Shown here piece after piece: positions 6,461 through 8,358 of a DNA stretch of 8,358 bases. The position numbers and the translations under genes are program-made. A model generated the notes under the pieces. The model was not told the origin of the DNA. It saw only the letters and a program-made list of their open reading frames with translations, and made no database searches. Position 1 is the stretch's first letter. Each line of letters starts with the position of its first letter. This DNA is from an uncultured Lachnospiraceae bacterium (GTDB taxonomy: Bacteria > Bacillota > Clostridia > Lachnospirales > Lachnospiraceae). Location of the stretch: the NCBI GenBank assembly GCA_937950565.1, contig CALFCS010000177.1:1-8358 (forward strand), written 5' to 3'.

Positions 6461-6772
6461 ATGAAATGTCCAGTATGTGGCGAGACACTGCGCCCGGGTA
6501 AAAAAGATCCGAATTATCTTCTGTGCTATACTTGTAAGAAAAAATATAAAGTACCAGGCAAGAAAACAGTAAAAGAAGAACAGAAGTATTCGAATATTCC
6601 ACCGAAGACAGTTCGCAAAAAAAGAGAAAAAGAAATGAAGAAAGCATATGATGAGATGTTATCTGTTGAAGAGGAATATCAGGAGGATAAAGTATCTGTA
6701 GTTCCGATAGTTGTCCTTACAATTGCGATTTTGGCTGTAGCGGGAATCATTGCGTATATGCTTTTGAAATAA
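6461..6772 (+). CDS. Zinc-ribbon protein with C-terminal membrane anchor
   Basis: A 103-residue protein of unknown function. The N-terminus has two CxxC knuckles, C3-PV-C6 and C22-YT-C25, spaced as in a zinc ribbon. A highly basic linker (residues about 27-62, many lysines) is followed by an acidic stretch EEEYQED. A single hydrophobic helix at about 80-101 ends in MLLK. The order suggests a C-tail-anchored protein with the zinc ribbon in the cytoplasm, where the lysine-rich linker could bind nucleic acid or lipid headgroups; that is inference. AGGAGG at 6444-6449 is 11 bases before the ATG. It has its own strong promoter and a strong terminator, so it is a single-gene unit next to htrA. Coding is well supported by the motifs; no gene name can be given. 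Confidence 0.85.
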   Translation: MKCPVCGETLRPGKKDPNYLLCYTCKKKYKVPGKKTVKEEQKYSNIPPKTVRKKREKEMKKAYDEMLSVEEEYQEDKVSVVPIVVLTIAILAVAGIIAYMLLK

Positions 6773-6776
6773 GAGT

Positions 6777-6804
6777 AAAACGGACCCTTTGCGGGGTCCG
6801 TTTT
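6777..6804. terminator. Strong, probably bidirectional terminator
   Basis: A perfect 11-bp stem (AAAACGGACCC at 6777-6787 with GGGTCCGTTTT at 6794-6804) has a 6-base loop. It stands between the plus-strand zinc-ribbon gene and the minus-strand catalase remnant. A residues on one side and T residues on the other let it work for both strands. Confidence 0.9.
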
Positions 6805-6858
6805 GTGTTGCTGGAAGAAATGTTATTTCTAAATAAGAAGTTATTAGAAAAGAAGAAG

Positions 6859-7302
6859 TTATTTACAGTCAGGATGGATATCAAATTCCGGATTGACTGC
6901 ATAGAAATTCTTGCTGTCCAGATTATCCTGCACGATACGAAGCGCTTCACCAAATCTTTGATAATGGACGATTTCACGCTGGCGAAGGAAACGGATCGGC
7001 TCGCAGATTTCCGGATCTTTTACAAGACGCAGGATGTTATCATAGGTGGTCCGGGCTTTTTGTTCTGCAGCCATATCCTCATGAAGGTCTGTGATTGGGT
7101 CTCCTTTGGACTGGAAATAGGTTGCTGTCCATGGCGCACCGCTTGCAGCCTGTGGCCAGAGAGCCAGTGTATGGTCAACGTAATATTTATCAAAACCGGA
7201 TTCTTTTAGCTGCTCAGGAGTCAGGTCTCTTGTGAGCTGATGGACGATCGCACAGACAATCTCCATATGGGCAAGTTCCTCCGTGCCCACTGAAGCATCG
7301 GA
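6859..7302 (-). pseudogene. Manganese catalase / CotJC-like protein, N-terminus lost
   Basis: The C-terminal part of a di-manganese catalase (CotJC spore-coat type), which breaks down hydrogen peroxide. The frame is open from 7386 to 6859 (175 codons), but only from about residue 29 does it look like the family: SDASVGTEELAHMEIV onward to KNFYAVNPEFD. Four of the five metal ligands can be placed by spacing: E37 and H40 (EELAH), E108 (DMAAEQ) and H141 (REIVHYQRFGE); 108 and 141 are 33 apart, as E148 and H181 are in the Lactobacillus plantarum enzyme. The first glutamate ligand and the N-terminal helix, roughly 60-70 residues, are missing. Residues 1-28 (rich in K, S, C, L) are unlike any catalase and are antisense to a plus-strand coding remnant. 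No good ribosome site or start precedes the conserved part. It is most likely non-functional, broken by DNA to the right. Confidence 0.8.
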
Positions 7303-7510
7303 AATGTTCCAGTTTATCAAATACGAGGACAAGCATGAGGTTTTCGGTTTTAAGGTACATAGCTTTTCTACCTTTGATAAAATCAAAAAATATGATGAAG
7401 CTGATACATTGAAAAGTGTAGAAAAGCCTTATTTTACTGAGGTTGGCAAGACAAGACGGACTATAAATTTATATGTTGTGGCTTCTGCAAAATTTCAAAT
7501 TGCGTGCTAA
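7300..7510 (+). pseudogene. 3' remnant of an unknown gene at the island edge
   Basis: The plus frame is open through this stretch and ends at TAA 7508-7510. The translated part (IKYEDKHEVFGFKVHSF, then TLKSVEKPYFTEVGKTRR and a hydrophobic NLYVVASAKFQIAC end) has the mixed charged/aromatic composition of real protein. The only ATG in frame, at 7283, lies within catalase sequence and has no ribosome site, so it is probably chance. I read this as the last 65-70 codons of a gene whose 5' part was lost when it was joined to the catalase gene. I do not recognise the family. It is AT-richer than the genes to the left and resembles the abiE DNA that follows. Confidence 0.45.
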
Positions 7511-7551
7511 ATTACTGTTTCCTACTCACGGACAAATCGCCTATTTTCCTT

Positions 7552-7598
7552 ATAGTAAACTGCCCACTTGTTTGTTTTTGAAGTGGGCAGTTTACTAT
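7552..7598. repeat. Perfect 18-bp inverted repeat upstream of abiEi
   Basis: Left arm ATAGTAAACTGCCCACTT (7552-7569) and right arm 7581-7598 are exact reverse complements around an 11-base T-rich loop. The right arm ends on the first base of the abiE -35 box. No T run follows on the plus strand, so it is not a normal terminator for the upstream remnant. Its position fits an AbiEi operator; a mobile-element end is an alternative. Confidence 0.85.
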
Positions 7599-7627
7599 TG
7601 ACTTTCTATATGGAAATCGCATATAAT
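7598..7627 (+). promoter_or_regulatory. abiE promoter
   Basis: TTGACT at 7598-7603 and TATAAT at 7622-7627 are 18 bases apart, close to consensus. The inverted repeat abuts the -35 box. TATAGTAAA at 7627-7635, touching the last base of the -10 box, repeats 7551-7559 at the left edge of the inverted repeat. AbiEi proteins are known to repress their own promoter through inverted repeats, so these are candidate operator sites. Confidence 0.75.
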
Positions 7628-7683
7628 ATAGTAAAGTACCCAACCAATAAACAAATTTGAGGTAATTAAATAGAGGTGGACAA

Positions 7684-8292
7684 ATGCTTCGTGAAAACGA
7701 TATTAAAAATGTGAGAAAGCTATTCAATCGACATCACTATGTAATGACTACTGCCGAGCTTCTTGAAGCTAAGCTATACTATGCAGATATTAAACAGCTT
7801 TTAGATGAGGGTTTTATTGAAAGAATAAGACGAGGTTACTATCATTGGATTGAAAACTGCGAAGCCAGAGAAATAGTTATCATCAATAGTTTGTTTCCCG
7901 ATGCTGTTCTTTGTATGGAAACTGCTCTATTTTATTATGAATACAGCGATAGAAACCCCGCTGAGTGGAATTTTGCCATAGACAGGAATGTTTCAAAATT
8001 GCGAACCAATATAGAGTACCCATTCATTAAAGCATATCGCATTGAGTCCAATTTGGTTACGCTTGGTGAAACAACAGGTGAGATTGATTTTACAAAAGTG
8101 CGGATTTATGACCGTGACAGAACAATTTGTGATGTTCTGAAAAATATGAGTAAAATGGATAAAGAAATTTTCAATAAAGCAATACAAGGGTATGTTAATG
8201 ACCCGAAAAAGAATATACCAAACCTTATGATGTATGCAAAAAAACTGCGTGTGCAGAAAAAGGTTAAAGAATTGATTGGAGTGTGGTTGTAA
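7684..8292 (+). CDS. abiEi: AbiEi-type antitoxin and autorepressor (type IV TA)
   Basis: Antitoxin of the AbiE type IV toxin-antitoxin system, which also represses its own operon. The 202 residues are close to family length. The N-terminal winged-helix domain (about 1-65) shows the AbiEi pattern VMTTAELLEAKLYYADIKQLLDEGFIERIRRGYYHW. The rest (about 70-200) is the C-terminal antitoxin domain, with LFPDAVLCMETALFYYEYS, VRIYDRDRTICDVLKN and a basic helical end KKLRVQKKVKEL. GAGGTGG at 7673-7679 lies 4 bases before the ATG. The stop TAA shares its last base with the ATG of the toxin gene, so the two are translationally coupled. In type IV systems the antitoxin counteracts toxin activity without binding the toxin. 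AT-rich codon use suggests acquisition. The gene is intact. Confidence 0.88.
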   Translation: MLRENDIKNVRKLFNRHHYVMTTAELLEAKLYYADIKQLLDEGFIERIRRGYYHWIENCEAREIVIINSLFPDAVLCMETALFYYEYSDRNPAEWNFAIDRNVSKLRTNIEYPFIKAYRIESNLVTLGETTGEIDFTKVRIYDRDRTICDVLKNMSKMDKEIFNKAIQGYVNDPKKNIPNLMMYAKKLRVQKKVKELIGVWL

Positions 8293-8358
8293 TGGCAGAT
8301 TTAGCAGCTTCCGTTCTGGCAAAGCTGAGAAATAAAGCAAAAGCTTCTGGTATCAGCT
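8292..8358 (+). CDS. abiEii: AbiEii-type nucleotidyltransferase toxin, 5' part only
   Basis: Only the first 22 codons are inside the window. They read MADLAASVLAKLRNKAKASG, matching the usual opening of AbiEii (DUF1814/COG2253) nucleotidyltransferase toxins, where a short N-terminal helix with SVLAKLRNKAK precedes the catalytic core. The start overlaps the abiEi stop by one base (TAATG). AbiEii proteins inhibit growth; related MenT toxins add nucleotides to tRNA acceptor ends. The catalytic residues lie beyond the window, so activity cannot be judged. The assignment depends on this short match plus the antitoxin upstream. Confidence 0.8.
   Translation, partial: MADLAASVLAKLRNKAKASGIS

Noticed and set aside
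6835..6863. Direct repeat AAGAAGTTATT at 6835-6845 and 6853-6863 near the catalase stop
   Set aside because: It is short, low in complexity and only two copies; it could be local slippage. Nothing ties it to the island junction about 440 bases away.
6805..7209. Plus-strand 134-residue frame opposite the catalase
   Set aside because: It is a shadow: the minus strand here shows clear catalase motifs and metal ligands, while the plus translation shows none.
7283..7386. Taking the open frames at face value: a plus-strand 75-residue gene from ATG 7283 and a catalase starting at 7386
   Set aside because: Each start lies in sequence that belongs to the other gene on the opposite strand, and neither has a ribosome binding site. 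A junction of two broken genes explains both better.
1..8358. CRISPR array or transposase gene
   Set aside because: No regularly spaced repeats and no DDE or serine-recombinase frame were seen in any reading frame.

Overview
The window looks like the chromosome of a spore-forming member of the Lachnospiraceae (Clostridia). Pointers are strong AGGAGG-type ribosome binding sites, moderately low GC, a DUF5688 protein (a family seen mainly in Lachnospiraceae), a CotJC/manganese-catalase-type gene, a tRNA without encoded CCA, and the aroK-yqeG-aroD-efp neighbourhood. The genus cannot be fixed from sequence reading alone.

Layout. Positions 1-570 carry a zinc N-acetylmuramoyl-L-alanine amidase whose start lies so near the left edge that an upstream extension cannot be excluded. 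Positions 633-2462 form a tight plus-strand operon: shikimate kinase (aroK), a YqeG-type HAD phosphatase and type I 3-dehydroquinate dehydratase (aroD). Two of these genes are shikimate-pathway steps, and all three catalytic sites look intact. Elongation factor P (efp) follows with its own promoter and terminator. Next come a DUF5688 protein, a terminator, tRNA-Arg(CCG), an unrecognised membrane-anchored or exported protein, a terminator, a membrane HtrA-type serine protease with helically phased repeats upstream, and a zinc-ribbon membrane protein with its own near-consensus promoter. A strong hairpin at 6777-6804 separates this plus-strand block from a minus-strand gene.

The right end is different. 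The minus-strand manganese catalase keeps its C-terminal three quarters but has lost its N-terminus at about 7300. There it is joined to visibly AT-richer DNA holding the 3' remnant of an unknown plus-strand gene (to 7510) and then a type IV toxin-antitoxin operon of the AbiE family: antitoxin abiEi complete, toxin abiEii cut by the window edge. A perfect 18-bp inverted repeat abuts the abiE -35 box, and a 9-bp copy of its flank recurs at the -10 box, which makes a plausible autoregulatory operator. The simplest reading is that a mobile or defence island begins at about 7300 and has broken the catalase gene.

Two plus-strand terminators overlap the next promoter, so this segment is tightly packed. 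No CRISPR array, riboswitch, rRNA, transposase or integrase was seen. The most unusual material is the catalase/island junction and the abiE control region.
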